Counted from the stretch's first letter, positions 33,402 to 46,800 are shown. The stretch: 64,000 nt of DNA from Rutstroemia sp. NJR-2017a BVV2 (GCA_002946415.1 NJPS01000054.1:558001-622000); one strand, 5' to 3'. Translations and numbers: made by a program. The notes: generated by a model not told the origin, from the letters alone.

Positions 33402-35147
33402 TCAGGCAGCAGGCGAAGCAACTTTTGTAATGAAAGTTTGATATTTCTCATCCTCCGTCAGCAATCTCTGTAACTTCATGGCCGCCTGTGGAGCAGATGT
33501 AGGTGCTGGTGGTGGATTTGTCGTTTGCCATAACACCTGATTCGAAACTCCATCTGGTTTCTCCGTCTTCACAACCTCGTCTTCCTTATCTGACGTCGTT
33601 GCTTCTGTGTCTTTGGGCAGTCGCATTGCCAAGAGTACGTATTCCGCCCTGGTCATATTATCCATAACATCATCCATATACCTCCTCACCTCTTCCGCGG
33701 GCGCAACCACTTTTTGTAGGGATTCGAGTTGCTTGCCTTGATGTGTGTAGAGGCGGATGGTGACTGGTTGGTAGTAATCTAGTTGCGGGTCGTAGGTTGG
33801 GGAGTCGCTTGCGCTGCCTTTTCGGACAATAAGGAATGACGCGATGACTTGGCCGTTGGGAAGATAGTCGAGGATACTGTATTTGGGAAAAAGGAATCGG
33901 TCGCCATTTCCGCCTGCGAATTCGAAAACAATACCTGAGATATCGGGTTTCGGAGGCGCGACCGGGCCTTTAGAGCGCAAAGCTTGGGGTTGTGGTGGGG
34001 GGTAGGAAGGTGTGGGTGTAGGCGTAGGAGTGGGAAGTGTTTTGATTGTGGATGGGGACGGATTCGAAACAGGTTCTGATTTTATTTGACCATTGGTTTG
34101 TGCCGTAGGAGGTGGTGGTGGAGGATGTGTCGAGTTCGGGGGAGGATGTACTCCAGCTTGTCGCGTTCTTAATAATTGCGTTAATTCGTCAATGTGATTT
34201 TGGAATTTTTTCAATTCCACCGCAGATGCTTCTCCATTTGCCACAATCCTCATTAGAGCCTTCAAATCCGCATCTGTCGCTGCCCTCTCTGCCAACATTT
34301 GAATGACAGGATCTGTACTTCTATTTGCTACTGGTTGAGCAGGTGGTGCGGCCATGGGGGGTTGAGCCGGATTCGCAGTGTTTGGAGGGTGAGTCGGCTG
34401 GCCATTGATTGGGGCACGATTTGGGCCGGCGGAATTAGGAGGTGGAGGAGCAGTACTTGTCGGTGGATGTGGCGCAGGAGTATTAAGTGGTTGTGCAATC
34501 GGAATTGGTTTTTGTTGTACTGGCGCTGGCGCTGGAGCTGGTATTGGAGCAGGAGGGGGCATAACTCCATTGGGGGGACCATATTGGATAATTGGACGAT
34601 ACATTTGCTGTTGAGGTGGAATAGCTGATTTCGGCTCTTTTATAGCATACATCGTAGCATCGAATATATGAGGTTCGATCGTAATGGTACACGTCCCAAG
34701 CTTCGTCATGGTATCTTTCCCCGGATTATTAGGCGGTTCAGAGGGCTGACCTTTCTTCTTCGTCGGCTTCGTCCAATACTTCTCGAATATGCCTTCGCTG
34801 ACCCATTTCTGTCGTGATCTTTGCAGTGATTCTACAAGCACTCCACTGCATAGTGATGTATTAGCTCTGGTACCGGAGCAAATAGGCCGCACAGCTACTT
34901 ACCTCTCAGATATTGTCTGGAATTCTTTTGAAGAGAGATTTTCTGGTTGGGATTCCTTGAGTGTAGGCAATGGAGCTCCAGCAGTTATAGATTTAGGCAG
35001 GGGATTTTCAACAACAGGTGGCGGTTGTGGTGGTGGAGTAGGTGCAGCAGATGGAGCTGGTGTTCTTTCTGGAGGTGTCGAGTTTCGCTTTTTGTTCGCA
35101 GGCTCTGAGCGAGACCCTCTCGCCGGTAGTTTTCTTTTTCTTTCCAT
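33402..35147 (-). CDS. SWC3: SWR1-complex subunit 3
   Basis: Exons 34903-35147 and 33402-34845 join across a 57-nt intron to 562 residues. Swc3 belongs to the SWR1 chromatin remodeller that places histone variant H2A.Z. The diagnostic segment is built across the intron: SSKEFQTISESGVLVESLQR followed by SRQKWVSEGIFEKYWTKPTK. The N-terminus is basic (MERKRKLPARGSRSEPANKK). A long Pro/Ala/Gln-rich linker (about residues 150-280) is typical of fungal Swc3 and is of low complexity. The C-terminal region includes FEFAGGNGDRFLFPKYSILD and PVTIRLYTHQGKQLESLQKV, which look structured. The frame is open across both exons and the start codon is the first ATG. Confidence 0.87.
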
Positions 35148-35971
35148 CTTTTCTGATTAATTCAAGTAGCTTGGAAATTTCCAATTCGAAATATTTGAAA
35201 TGGTGATCTTTCCTTAACGCGTCGCGAATTTTGGTGTGTGGAAATTAATTAAATCAGGCCGAAGGTGCAGCGAGATGAAGGAGATATAAGTTAAGAAGAC
35301 CATCAAAACTCGGGTCTTTGTCTTTCTTCGTCGACAACCGAGTAACGAGCGCTCAGTGCGGTTCTGCAACGGTTCCAGCTTCAGCGACTTGGTATTTCGT
35401 TTCTTGTAAAACTGGTCGATGAGTAGTGTGCGCACCATGGAGTTGTATGGTGTAATCTGGAAAAACTGAGAAGAGAACCAGAGAAGGCTTGCGGCTGAAG
35501 AAATTCTAAGAGCGCTTTGCTTTTTGGTCGAGTGAGGAAGTGAGTTACCCTACCAGCCAAAATTCCTCTACATTCGTACTACGAGAGAGGGAGAGGGGAG
35601 GAAAGAGAAGAAAGGCCATTCGCTGTAGATATTTTGTAGGAAAATGATATAAACTTTGATCCAATGACTTCGGCCTACTTTTCCCTCTTTCCCGCCGAGC
35701 TTACATCTTGGAGAAGTCTATCCAACAATCAACTTCCTATCCGCGCGGCTCCGTCTCGTCTCCTACCTACTCCTATCGTTTGTTGTTTGGGTTCTTTTCT
35801 TGCCCAAACTCAAGATATTCCTTATAGTTTCATATTTTCTACTTTAAGCAGAATAAGCATGACCATGTTCTGATTCTTTTAGATTTTTCCTACTCAATCT
35901 AACTTCTAGCTTTTGTCCGGGTGTTACTGGTCTCTCGCATACTAGGGGTGTATCTTCTACCTGTCCATATC
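35148..35971. promoter_or_regulatory. Divergent promoter region SWC3/ABHD-type hydrolase
   Basis: This 824-bp spacer contains purine-rich GAGAGGGAGAGGGGAGG at about 35584-35600. No gene is recognised. It should carry both promoters. Confidence 0.5.
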
Positions 35972-37431
35972 ATGCCTCCTCTTGCGCCCATATTCAAGAA
36001 GGCATATTGGTCTATTTTCTTGGGCGTTTCTTTTTATCTTCTAGCCTTACTGGCCTTGACAAATCCATGGCTCCAACGACAGTAAGTGATCTGTCATTCT
36101 GGTGATATCCACATTCGGTTTGCTCACACGATTTGCTAGTGTAATGTATGTGCATAAATTGCATCCTCCTCATGCTTGGTGTGCAGATTTAGACATGCCA
36201 GAGAACTTTGGCTTCGCCAGTTAGTCATTGCCGTCAGCCCCTCGCATCTGAACAAATCTAATCGCTCTTCAGAAAACCAGGTTTCTCCCTTCAATATCAG
36301 CACTCCAGACGGAGAGGTTCTCTATGCTTGGCACGTGATACCTATAGGCCTCTATGCCGAGCATGAACCAGAGATATTGAAGAGATCACCTGGTTTTGTT
36401 GATGACATTACCCTTACGAAAGGATTCAGCTTACTTCGAAATGATCCCGAAGCTCGACTTATCGTAAATTGTGAGAATTCATTCAGCTACCTGGCCTATC
36501 ATATGCTAACGACTTTTAGTCCATGGAGTATGGCCAACGAATTTTCCCTACTTCCTACGAGTTTGTAAGCTGATTATAAACAGACTTTCGGATCAGTGGC
36601 TCAAGGTGAAAGATCATACTCATATCGGGCAATGTCCGACGGCAGTACCTCCAATATCCACATCTTAGCCATTGACTATCGAGGATATGGTCGTTCAACC
36701 GGCTCTCCCACGGAAGAGGGCCTAATTACAGACGGTATGGCCGCGCTGAACTGGGCGATGAAAACTGCTCAAGTCCCTTCCGACCGAATCATCATCCTAG
36801 GCCAAAGTTTAGGGACAGGCGTCGCCACTGCAGTTGCTGAACGGTTCGCCGAACAAGGAACCGAGTTTGCAGGAGTTATTCTCGTAGCTGGTTTCACTGA
36901 TATGACGAACTTGCTCACAAGCTATTCTATCGCTGGGTGGATACCAATTTTATCACCACTCCGACCATATCCCCGATTCCAAAAGCTGTTTATCAGCTAT
37001 GTGGTAGACAAGTGGCCGTCGACAACACGGATCGCAAATTTTGTACGAATTAGCAAACGGGTTCGATTGTTCATCATTCATGCTCTGGACGATTATGAGA
37101 TCCCATGGTATCATTCGCAGGGGCTGTTTGCAGCAGCTGCTAATGCTACCATGGACGGTGGTATGGATATGGAATTATTCGAGAAAATGAAAGCTCGAAG
37201 AACGATTGATATGGGTGATGGTGCTTTTGTATCCACGTGGAAAACTGGTCAGGATAAGATTATCAGGCAAGAAATCGTGGGTCATGGTGGTAAGTGTAAA
37301 CCAGAAATTTGTTGATTGAGGTCCAACATATTAATCGTCAATTAGGGCATAGCCGCGTCCTCACATTTGCACCGCTTTCACTAGCAGTATACAAGGCATT
37401 TGGCTTTGACAATGGGGGAGTTTTACCGTAG
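35972..37431 (+). CDS. Alpha/beta hydrolase, ABHD12-like, membrane-anchored
   Basis: Six exons join in phase: 35972-36081, 36140-36219, 36273-36470, 36520-36527 (8 nt), 36584-37289 and 37346-37431, giving 395 residues. A hydrophobic N-terminal helix (WSIFLGVSFYLLALLALTNP) suggests membrane anchoring. Downstream are MYVHKLHPPHAWCADLDMPE, ISTPDGEVLYAWHVIPIGLY, the oxyanion block RLIVNFHGTFGSVAQG, HILAIDYRGYGRSTG, and the nucleophile motif IILGQSLGTGVATA. The acid is in FIIHALDDYEIPWYHS and the His in GHGGHSRVLTFAPLS. This order matches ABHD12/ABHD13-type serine hydrolases acting on lysophospholipids or monoglycerides. The FHG motif depends on the 8-nt microexon; introns on both sides have GT..AG ends, and the left one has a TGCTAAC branch site. 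Confidence 0.9.
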
Positions 37432-38279
37432 TGGGATAATCTAGAATTTGTGCAATTTAGATTTTCCTACACCGAACGATTGTATAGAAGTGGTATTGGT
37501 ATATAGAGACTAGACATCAAGGACATAGATTTCAGATTCATCTGTACAGTATCGCAACACAGAATTAAATATTAGAAAATGGATAATCGCTGATGCGCAG
37601 TTAACGTTAGGGCATGACAATGATGGGAACTAGGCATCCATTCTATCCCTCTGACTCACTCACCAAATGAACACACCGATTGCTTACCCTCGGGGCACCA
37701 CGGTGCTCTAGGCGATAATGTGTGAGTGCACTATCTCACCGACTGTAACTAGGTGAGCGCTTTCACCCAGCAAGGCTGAGTTCTAGTAGGCCGTTCAAAG
37801 TTTATCCTGAGCTTACCACCGCAAATATTCCACAAGCACATACAAATTGACATAGAACTATGGGGAAAACTTCTCGTGCTCCTACCGCGGAGCCCACCTT
37901 TCTGCCATGGAGCCCTCTGCACAATGATAAGTTAGTGTTGGGACGAACGGCAAAGCACATTCACTCGTGTTGGGTGCAATCTCCACCACTTTCAAGTGAA
38001 TGGCATTTGTAATTAGTCTACGGCATTGCGCCATTTAAGGTGCACTTAATAAGGGCTATGATGCCCACCTAGAATGAGAATCATCATGCATCATCACAAT
38101 CATTTTGGCCACTTATAAGAACGTGGGCAAGGTGACACATGACCTGATACGTACCAACAGTTGGTGATTTTTGTAAAGACAGGTATGAAGTCAGTCAGCA
38201 TCGACGCTTTTCACGTAACATAGTTCAGGTCGTCATACTTTCGACTCCCGACTACTTTGAATCTGTCCTGTTCGTCTCC
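37432..38279. other. Spacer with small inverted repeats
   Basis: No gene seen. The stretch around 37690-37770 contains short inverted repeats, for example GCACC-AC-GGTGC. I found no flanking direct or terminal repeats that would define a mobile element. Confidence 0.45.
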
Positions 38280-38289
38280 TATATAAATA
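38280..38289 (+). promoter_or_regulatory. TATA-like box of the CinA-type gene
   Basis: TATATAAATA lies about 100 bases before the ATG at 38381 and is followed by a pyrimidine-rich leader ending CCGCAACA before the start codon. Confidence 0.45.
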
Positions 38290-38380
38290 AGTAAGTCTAC
38301 AGCATGTATCTCTCGCCAGGACATTCCATCCTTTACTTCCCACTCTGCACATCATCTCACCAATAACCCCAACCGCAACA

Positions 38381-38965
38381 ATGACTTCCAGCATCCCCAA
38401 CACCTACACCACTCCCCTCTCTACCACAGAATCCGAATCCCTCCTCTCCCTCAGCACATCCCTCATCCACCTGCTCTCCTCCCGCTCCTCCACCCTCGCC
38501 GTAGCCGAATCCCTCACCGGCGGCTCCCTCATGGCAGCTCTGACCGCGGTTCCTGGGTCCAGCGCTGCGTTCCATGGGGGAATCGTGTCGTATGCTACGG
38601 CGCTTAAGGAGACACTGCTGAATGTTGATAAGGAGCTGATTGCGAGGGAGGGCGTGGTTAATGCGGAGGTGGCGGCGCAGATGGCGGAGGGGGTGAGGGG
38701 GGCGACGAGTTTGGGGAGAGGGGAGGGGGAGGAAACAACGTGGGGAGTTAGTACGACGGGGGTGGCGGGTCCGGCAATGCAGGATGGGAAACCGGTGGGG
38801 ACGGTGTATGTGGGGGTTGCATGGAAGGGGGGGAGGAGGGCGTGGGGACCGTTTCTTTTTGAGGGGGGGAGGGAGGAGGTTAGGGAGAGGACGGTGTTGG
38901 AGGCGTTGGGGAGGTTGAGGGGGGAGATTTTGGGGAGAAATGAGCGTGGGGAAGAGGTGGTGTAG
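38381..38965 (+). CDS. CinA C-terminal domain protein (PncC-type amidase)
   Basis: This intronless 194-residue protein is a stand-alone CinA_C domain. In bacteria this domain is the nicotinamide-nucleotide amidase PncC, which deamidates NMN. Family motifs seen: TLAVAESLTGGSLMAALTAV, PGSSAAFHGGIVSYATALKE, LLNVDKELIAREGVVNAEVA, TWGVSTTGVAGPAMQDGKPV and GTVYVGVAW. The N-terminal 25 residues are a Ser/Thr-rich extension; no signal peptide is visible. The family is widespread in bacteria and present in many fungi, so transfer long ago is possible but nothing in the sequence proves it. Third positions are almost all C up to about 38540 and almost all G afterwards, an unusually abrupt switch. Confidence 0.88.
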   Translation: MTSSIPNTYTTPLSTTESESLLSLSTSLIHLLSSRSSTLAVAESLTGGSLMAALTAVPGSSAAFHGGIVSYATALKETLLNVDKELIAREGVVNAEVAAQMAEGVRGATSLGRGEGEETTWGVSTTGVAGPAMQDGKPVGTVYVGVAWKGGRRAWGPFLFEGGREEVRERTVLEALGRLRGEILGRNERGEEVV

Positions 38966-39679
38966 ATCTGATTGAGTTTGGTCAGAATCGAGATGTTTGT
39001 AGGATGGGATGAGCCTGGTTCTGGACAGCTTTCAGTCGTTGGGGATTTCACGGAAAGACAGATAGCTTGAATAACTACATCAAGCTATCTATGCATCAAT
39101 GCGCTTCTAATTGCAGTTACAGTGACTCGCCGCGTGAGAGCTTTGAAACAGCTTGTAACGAGCTTCCGAATTATAGGGATTAAACACATGGGAGTAAAAT
39201 CACCATACTAAGTTACAGGCAGCAATAGCGGGTTTTGGCTGCTTGCTCTTTGGATTGCAGTGTGTTGAAATGGTACTTCTACACTGTTCCTATCCTTGAA
39301 AGAATGCAAACGCTGAAGGCCAGATAACTCAATAGCATGTCGATGTGGTAATGTTTCTCATACTGAGCTTGTGATGGCTCCGTACAGCGGGATATAAATG
39401 GTTTGGCGTACGCAACGTAGAGAATGTTTCAATTCAATTCGATCATCAGGCGATGAGCATACACATATTTATACCTGAGGCTCAAAGAGGTCTGCCACTT
39501 TCCCAAACGGAGTAATTACCCTGCTTCCCTAGCGCCGGCCTCGCCCACCTTTCAACTTGCCATTTCGCCAATCAGGATTTCCTTTTACAACCCCTCCAAA
39601 AACCAGGACTCGGGAGAACGCGAGAACACGAAGTCCAAACGAGAGTATTGCTACAACACCAACAATAGCTAACGACATC
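38966..39679. other. Spacer with NMT1 promoter
   Basis: About 700 bases between tandem genes. The frame of NMT1 stays open upstream to about 39557 without an ATG. No other gene recognised. Confidence 0.5.
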
Positions 39680-41474
39680 ATGGCCGATAATACTAGCAGT
39701 GCCGAACCGAAAGGAAAAGAAGTTTCTACCGAAACTGCGCCAGAGAATCCTTCAACCCAAGCGCAAGTTGAGTCTGAGAATGAGAACGAAAACGAAGACG
39801 ACCATGAAGAAAGCAAACCCGAAGAAGGTACATCGGGCTCGAAAGCTACAGGGAAGAAAAAGAAGTCTAAGCGCAAGAAGATCAAGACAGCTTTAGGAGG
39901 AGCGAGCGGATCAAGCGAAGATACCACAAAAGATGATCTAGCCAAAGCCGTCGCCGGTCTCAGCAAATCCCAAGTGCAACAACTTCTCGCATTGAACCCT
40001 GCTCTCGCTCAACAAATTGGCGCCGCAGATGGAGACCTTTCTGGAAAACAGGCTGCGGAAGCTGTGCGAAAGCTCAACTTGGAAGATATCATGACGGGAT
40101 TGGCGTCGAGCGGGAAGAATGTTAAGGAGATGGGTGCATACAAGTTCTGGCAGACTCAGCCTGTGCCTAAATTTGGAGAGAGCTCGAAAGTCATTGAGGA
40201 AGGGCCTTTCAAAATTGTGGATCCGGAACAAGTACCCAAGGAGCCTGGTCCATTGGTGGATGGATTCGAATGGGTTACTATGGATATGACGAGCGATGAT
40301 ATTTTGCAGGAGGTGTTTGACTTGTTGTATGGTCATTATGTCGAGGATGATGAAGCTATGTTTAGGTTCAATTACTCGAAATCATTCCTCAGATGGTAAG
40401 TCATAAGCTCTCTGTCCTCACAATTCTTCTGACAAATTTAGGGCACTTCTATCCCCAGGCTGGAGCAAAGAATGGCATGTTGGCGTTCGCGCTTCCGCAT
40501 CTAAAAAATTAGTAGCTTTCATATCAGCCATACCCATTTCACTTCGAGTACGACAGAAGGTGCTTCACGCGTCCGAAGTTAACTTCCTTTGTATTCACAA
40601 GAAACTTCGATCCAAAAGGTTGGCGCCAGTCCTCATCAAGGAGATCACACGCAGATGTTATCTTGAAGGCACTTGGCAAGCAATCTACACTGCTGGTATT
40701 GTATTACCTAAGCCAATCAGTACTTGCAGATACTACCACAGATCTCTGGACTGGAAAAAGTTGTATGAAGTCAAATTTAGTCCACTTCCACCCAACAGCA
40801 GACCGGAATGGCAGATTCGCAAATATGCTCTACCGACCAATACATCCACCAAGGGATTACGGCCAATGGAAGCCAAGGATATTGATGCGGTCTTAGAACT
40901 TTTGAATAAGTACCTATCCAGGTTCGATATGGCTCCGGTATTCACACGTGAAGAGGTGGACCATTGGCTGCTTAGCAAAACCGACAAATCTTCCGAACAG
41001 GTCATTTGGTGCTATGTTGTTGAAGTAAGCCCACCTAATGTTCATAACTTTTCATAACTAACACCATTCCAGGATCCAACCACCAAAGCCATAACCGATT
41101 TCTTCTCCTTCTACTGTCTCGAATCCAGCGTCATCAACAACACCAAACACAGCAACGTCCGCGCCGCCTACCTCTACTACTACGCATCAACCCTTGGTCT
41201 TGCGCCCATCAAATCTCGTGACGAGCTCGGTGCGCGTCTCAATGCTCTTATGAATGATGCCTTAATCCTTGCTAAGCGCTTCAATTTCGACGTCTTCAAT
41301 GCATTGACATTACTGGATAATAATCTGTTCTTGGAACAGCAGAAGTTTGGCGCCGGAGATGGACAACTGCATTTCTATCTTTATAACTATAACGCGAACC
41401 CGATTGCGGGTGGTGTGGATAGGTTGAATAGGATTCATGAGGGAGGGAGTGGGATGGGTGTTGTTATGCTGTAA
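39680..41474 (+). CDS. NMT1: Glycylpeptide N-myristoyltransferase
   Basis: Exons 39680-40395, 40442-41024 and 41073-41474 give 566 residues. NMT transfers myristate to the N-terminal glycine of target proteins in the cytosol and at ribosomes. The first about 100 residues are disordered and charged, with a Lys/Arg cluster ([12 protein letters not shown]) of the type that binds ribosomes. Signature blocks: [92 protein letters not shown]. It ends in GVVML, with the C-terminal Leu carboxylate that acts as catalytic base in this family. The open frame extends upstream only with non-ATG codons, so the ATG at 39680 is preferred. Confidence 0.96.
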
Positions 41475-41948
41475 GGTTGGTGCTTGTTCGCTTGGTACGA
41501 AGAGAGGAGAGGGTAAGAGCGGTTGCGAGATGGTGATGTAGAGATGAGGTTGATATGCAGACGAATGTGGTCGATTGGAAGAGTCTAGAAAGTTTTGAAG
41601 TAAAGGCTAGTATGACCTGTGGGTGTGGTATATGTGTAGCCGGTGAGTAGTAAGTAGCAAAGACCACTGTATCGATGATATCCAAATGTTCAGCGGATTA
41701 GGAAGTAGTATGAATAGCCAAAGACCTACGACTAGCTCAATAGGGTTGTAATCTTGCTTTCCTAGGAAACATCCTGGTACATTTCGAGTTATATCCGGTC
41801 TTGTCTTTAATCACTGGGATCACTCGTTTTCAATGGGGTTCAAGGAAACAAAAGTGTCTCTCAATCTTTACCACCTTACAAAACACCTTCAGATCCTACG
41901 ACCATTGACGAACATTATTAAAATCCAGTCTTATTTTTCATTATCAAA
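41475..41948. other. NMT1 3' region
   Basis: No gene recognised. This is probably the 3' untranslated region of NMT1 and the spacer to the doubtful reading frames that follow. Confidence 0.45.
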
Positions 41949-42396
41949 ATGGGCTTCGGTTTTAACAGCGCGAAGAGTCAAAGCAACTCTCAAGCTCCTC
42001 CTCCTTATGAAGCCAAGTCTGCGTTGGACCCTATTTACTGCGAACTTGTAGGGAAATTATGCGCTTTAACTCCCAGGAGGAACTGCTCCAAGACTCCGTC
42101 CAACTAGATGTGGAATAGGGCCGACTGCCGGTTGTGGATCTACTGTGTACTCTATTTCAGGTGCAGATATATATGCTCCTGAAACAGCAGCATATACAGT
42201 TGCTAATAAATTTGACGGGTTTGGGGCGACACTGTTTGCTATGACTTTCGATGAATGGACGACATTGGTGGGACATGGAATGGATGCAAGAGGAATCTAC
42301 CTCCTGGTGTTCAGCCAAAGAAGAAACGAAGGAGCAGTTCCAGAGAGTGTTCATGTTGCGCATTGGGACCCGAAGAAATTAATTAGGCTACTATAG
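41949..42396 (+). pseudogene. Doubtful small gene or broken remnant
   Basis: Two protein-like segments lie close together but in different frames. The first, ATG at 41949, reads MGFGFNSAKSQSNSQAPPPY then EAKSALDPIYCEL and stops at about 42107. The second, open from about 42085 and ending at 42396, contains GADIYAPETAAYTVANKFDG, FGATLFAMTFDEWTTLVGHG, and SVHVAHWDPKKLIRLL. A 29-nt piece with intron-like ends (GTAGGG..CCCAG) separates them, but it is shorter than other introns here and leaves the wrong frame. I tested other nearby AG sites and none restores the frame. It could be a frameshifted gene, a sequencing error, or chance. I do not recognise either segment. Confidence 0.3.
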
Positions 42397-43071
42397 ACAC
42401 TGTAGAGAGAGGGAATAGAAATGAATGGATGTTAGGGGGAGAGGATGAGAGATAAAGCGTTGCGTTGTATTTCTACTAGACATATTTCCGGTTTGAAATA
42501 GGAGAATTGGGATATAATGGGGATTGGTTTGGACTAGGCTTGGGTGTGAGATTTCATTCAAAGTAAGGATCGGGATAGTAGAGAGGAGGTAATAGTAGAG
42601 AGGGGCTAAGACTATTATGGTGAGATGTGAAGCAGAACACTATCCACAGTCATTAATAAACCACAACTGTCACTCCATCAGGAGTGGGATCACCTTTTGG
42701 TTTTACATGAGAGATGATTCCTTAATGATCCTTTTGTCCCATTTGTTATGTGGTGCAGTGCAGGTATCGTCCAAAAGTGCAGACGGACCAGTGATGGACC
42801 AATTCGTCGACCAGGTTATGATTTCAACTCAACAAATCTCTCGATCGTTTTGATAGCAAAATTAGTAGTAGATTATTTGAGCCGAATCTGAACATTAGAA
42901 AATATCTTATTTATATCTTTATATAATATCTTAGAAGTTGTTTATACCAAATCTGATAGTGGTCGATAAAATACTGCGCCACCTGGTGCTCATTGGTCAT
43001 TGATCATCTATCTCATTACTGTACCTGTGTACTTATGTACTCATGTATCCATCAAACCTCGCCAACTCAAA
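42397..43071. other. AT-rich spacer
   Basis: No gene recognised. It is strongly AT-rich at about 42880-42960 (ATATCTTATTTATATC). Two similar AGTAGAGAGG pieces occur at about 42578-42606. It should include the 3' end of the flavoenzyme gene. Confidence 0.5.
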
Positions 43072-45027
<1,956 letters not shown>

Positions 45028-46556
45028 CGCTCTCAGTAAATTTAGATAAACAAGATGATTTGATTGCCGTACAGGCGCTCTAGCGGGCAGACAAGATGAA
45101 GATAAAAAGAAATAACAAATTGGTCTCGAATGTGCTGGTTCTGCTGTGCTCAGATAAAGTTTCAACGCGGGAAGTGAAAGTAGACAGGGCCCTATATACT
45201 AAAGTACAATATGGGGAGCAGTTGCCACTACCAACCGGCAGAACATTTCCGGTGGGTCAAACACAAAAAGAGACCCCGAATCTAGTTACGGCGTGCACAC
45301 ACTAGCTGGACGTGCGGACACTGCGAAAGCCGGGGAAGAAAAAGGGTGTCGCACTTGGGAAATGAGCAAGAGCGGCTTACAATGGAGCGCGAGTAAGTAC
45401 CGGGTACACAAGTAGAACTGTGCACGTCGAGAAGCCTGTCAGTTCTATTGTGACGGGAACTACTTTGGAGGCTTCCTATTCGTTCTAGCTGAACTTTCCA
45501 GCGCAAGACTAGTGGTTTGACTTCTGGTATTGTTTCTTTTTCGACGCTGTTGTTGCGGATGACTAGCTAGCTACATGGTGGCTGCAGGAAAAGAAGTTGT
45601 TTGATCTAAATTATTCGTCGCGAGTTCTCCTAGTACCAGTATGTCTTTCATCACGCGCTTACGTGTTCTCTACAGCCCGCTAGTTGAGGTTGAATAGCGG
45701 TCTTCCGTGGGGTCCTAGTGCCCATTTCGCTTAGAGAGTCCATTAGCTGCCAGCATGTAGTCTGTGTAACCCGAGCCGCTAAAGTGACATTGCAGGTGTC
45801 ATTGCATCTCGGTTCTGTAGATCCTACGGGTGGTGTGCATTCTGGAACAAATCCATGGCCATGGTAAACAGCCTGCTTGAATGTTGTGGAAGCAAAAGCA
45901 GCGAAAGACCTTGTGATCTCCTCCGTATACCGGACAGGTACTTGTATTTCGGTTTGAGGATAGCGTTATTCTCAATCTCGGTTTGGGACGATCTTGGTCG
46001 AAATGGTCGGAATGGAAAAAAACAATCACGATTCTGTACAGGTTGAGAAATCCGGAGATGTCTCCGACATTTTACGTTAATCAGCTAGATGAATAAGTGC
46101 TGTAAGACTGTTAACCTATCATGATATGTTTCATCTCTTAGAATATTCTTTCTTGAGTGAAGCATAAAAGAGTCGGACATTGATCATTCCGCACTGTCCC
46201 TGCCATGCTCTGCATACCTCATCATGGCAAGATACACTTGGTATTGCTTTTTCCGTTCTACGGAACCTGTTTTTTAGTAGTCGAAGAACAGTCTCTGACA
46301 TGCAAAGCAACACAATCAACAACTAGCAAGTGGCTGTTGCCATGTCCGTGAATCCTGATTTGAAAATATGCTTTGTTCTTGTGTCGGTACCGACCGCCAG
46401 CCCTAGTTAGGGGAAGTCGATCTTGCCCTAAGATCGAGTAAGTAAATATGATATTGCTTGGTTTTGTACAACTCAAGATAGTGGAGACGACCGTATGTTT
46501 GCTTTTTGACATATTCCGCCAACTACGAAGATCGGATAGGTAAGATATACTAAGAG

Positions 46557-46800
46557 ATCCACTAGTGTCTGTAGTGGTGATTCTAGGGGTCTTATTAGCT
46601 AAAAATTATTAGTAATCATGCTGCTTTTACACATCTGCTTTTACACATCTTGTTTGCTATTAGTAAGGAAGGTAGAATAGGAATACCGATTAAATCGACT
46701 ATTAAATTTATCATCAATATCAACTTTATCAAAGCTATCGGCGGTAATAGTAATATAGATATCGTAGATCTATTTAGAGAATCTTCTCCTCTAAGTTCGC
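46557..46800. other. AT-rich island, possible degenerate insertion
   Basis: Base composition drops sharply to AT compared with both flanks (for example TATTAAATTTATCATCAATATCAAC, read in pieces). A 14-bp tandem duplication (TGCTTTTACACATC twice) lies at 46622-46649. A short frame, 46650-46841 plus, is rich in Ile/Asn/Lys. This would fit a relic of a mutated transposon, but I recognise no domain or terminal repeat. Confidence 0.35.
46622..46649. repeat. 14-bp perfect tandem duplication
   Basis: TGCTTTTACACATC occurs twice in direct succession inside the AT-rich island. Confidence 0.85.

Noticed and set aside
37690..37770. Short inverted repeats suggesting a small transposon
   Set aside because: Stems are only 5-6 bp and I found no matching terminal repeats or target-site duplication.
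38404..39051. Antisense open frame of 215 codons opposite the CinA-type gene
   Set aside because: The sense strand carries all CinA motifs. The antisense frame results from the near absence of A/T at third positions.
42048..42076. 29-nt intron-like piece GTAGGG..CCCAG
   Set aside because: Shorter than any other intron in the window, and its removal does not bring the two flanking fragments into one frame.
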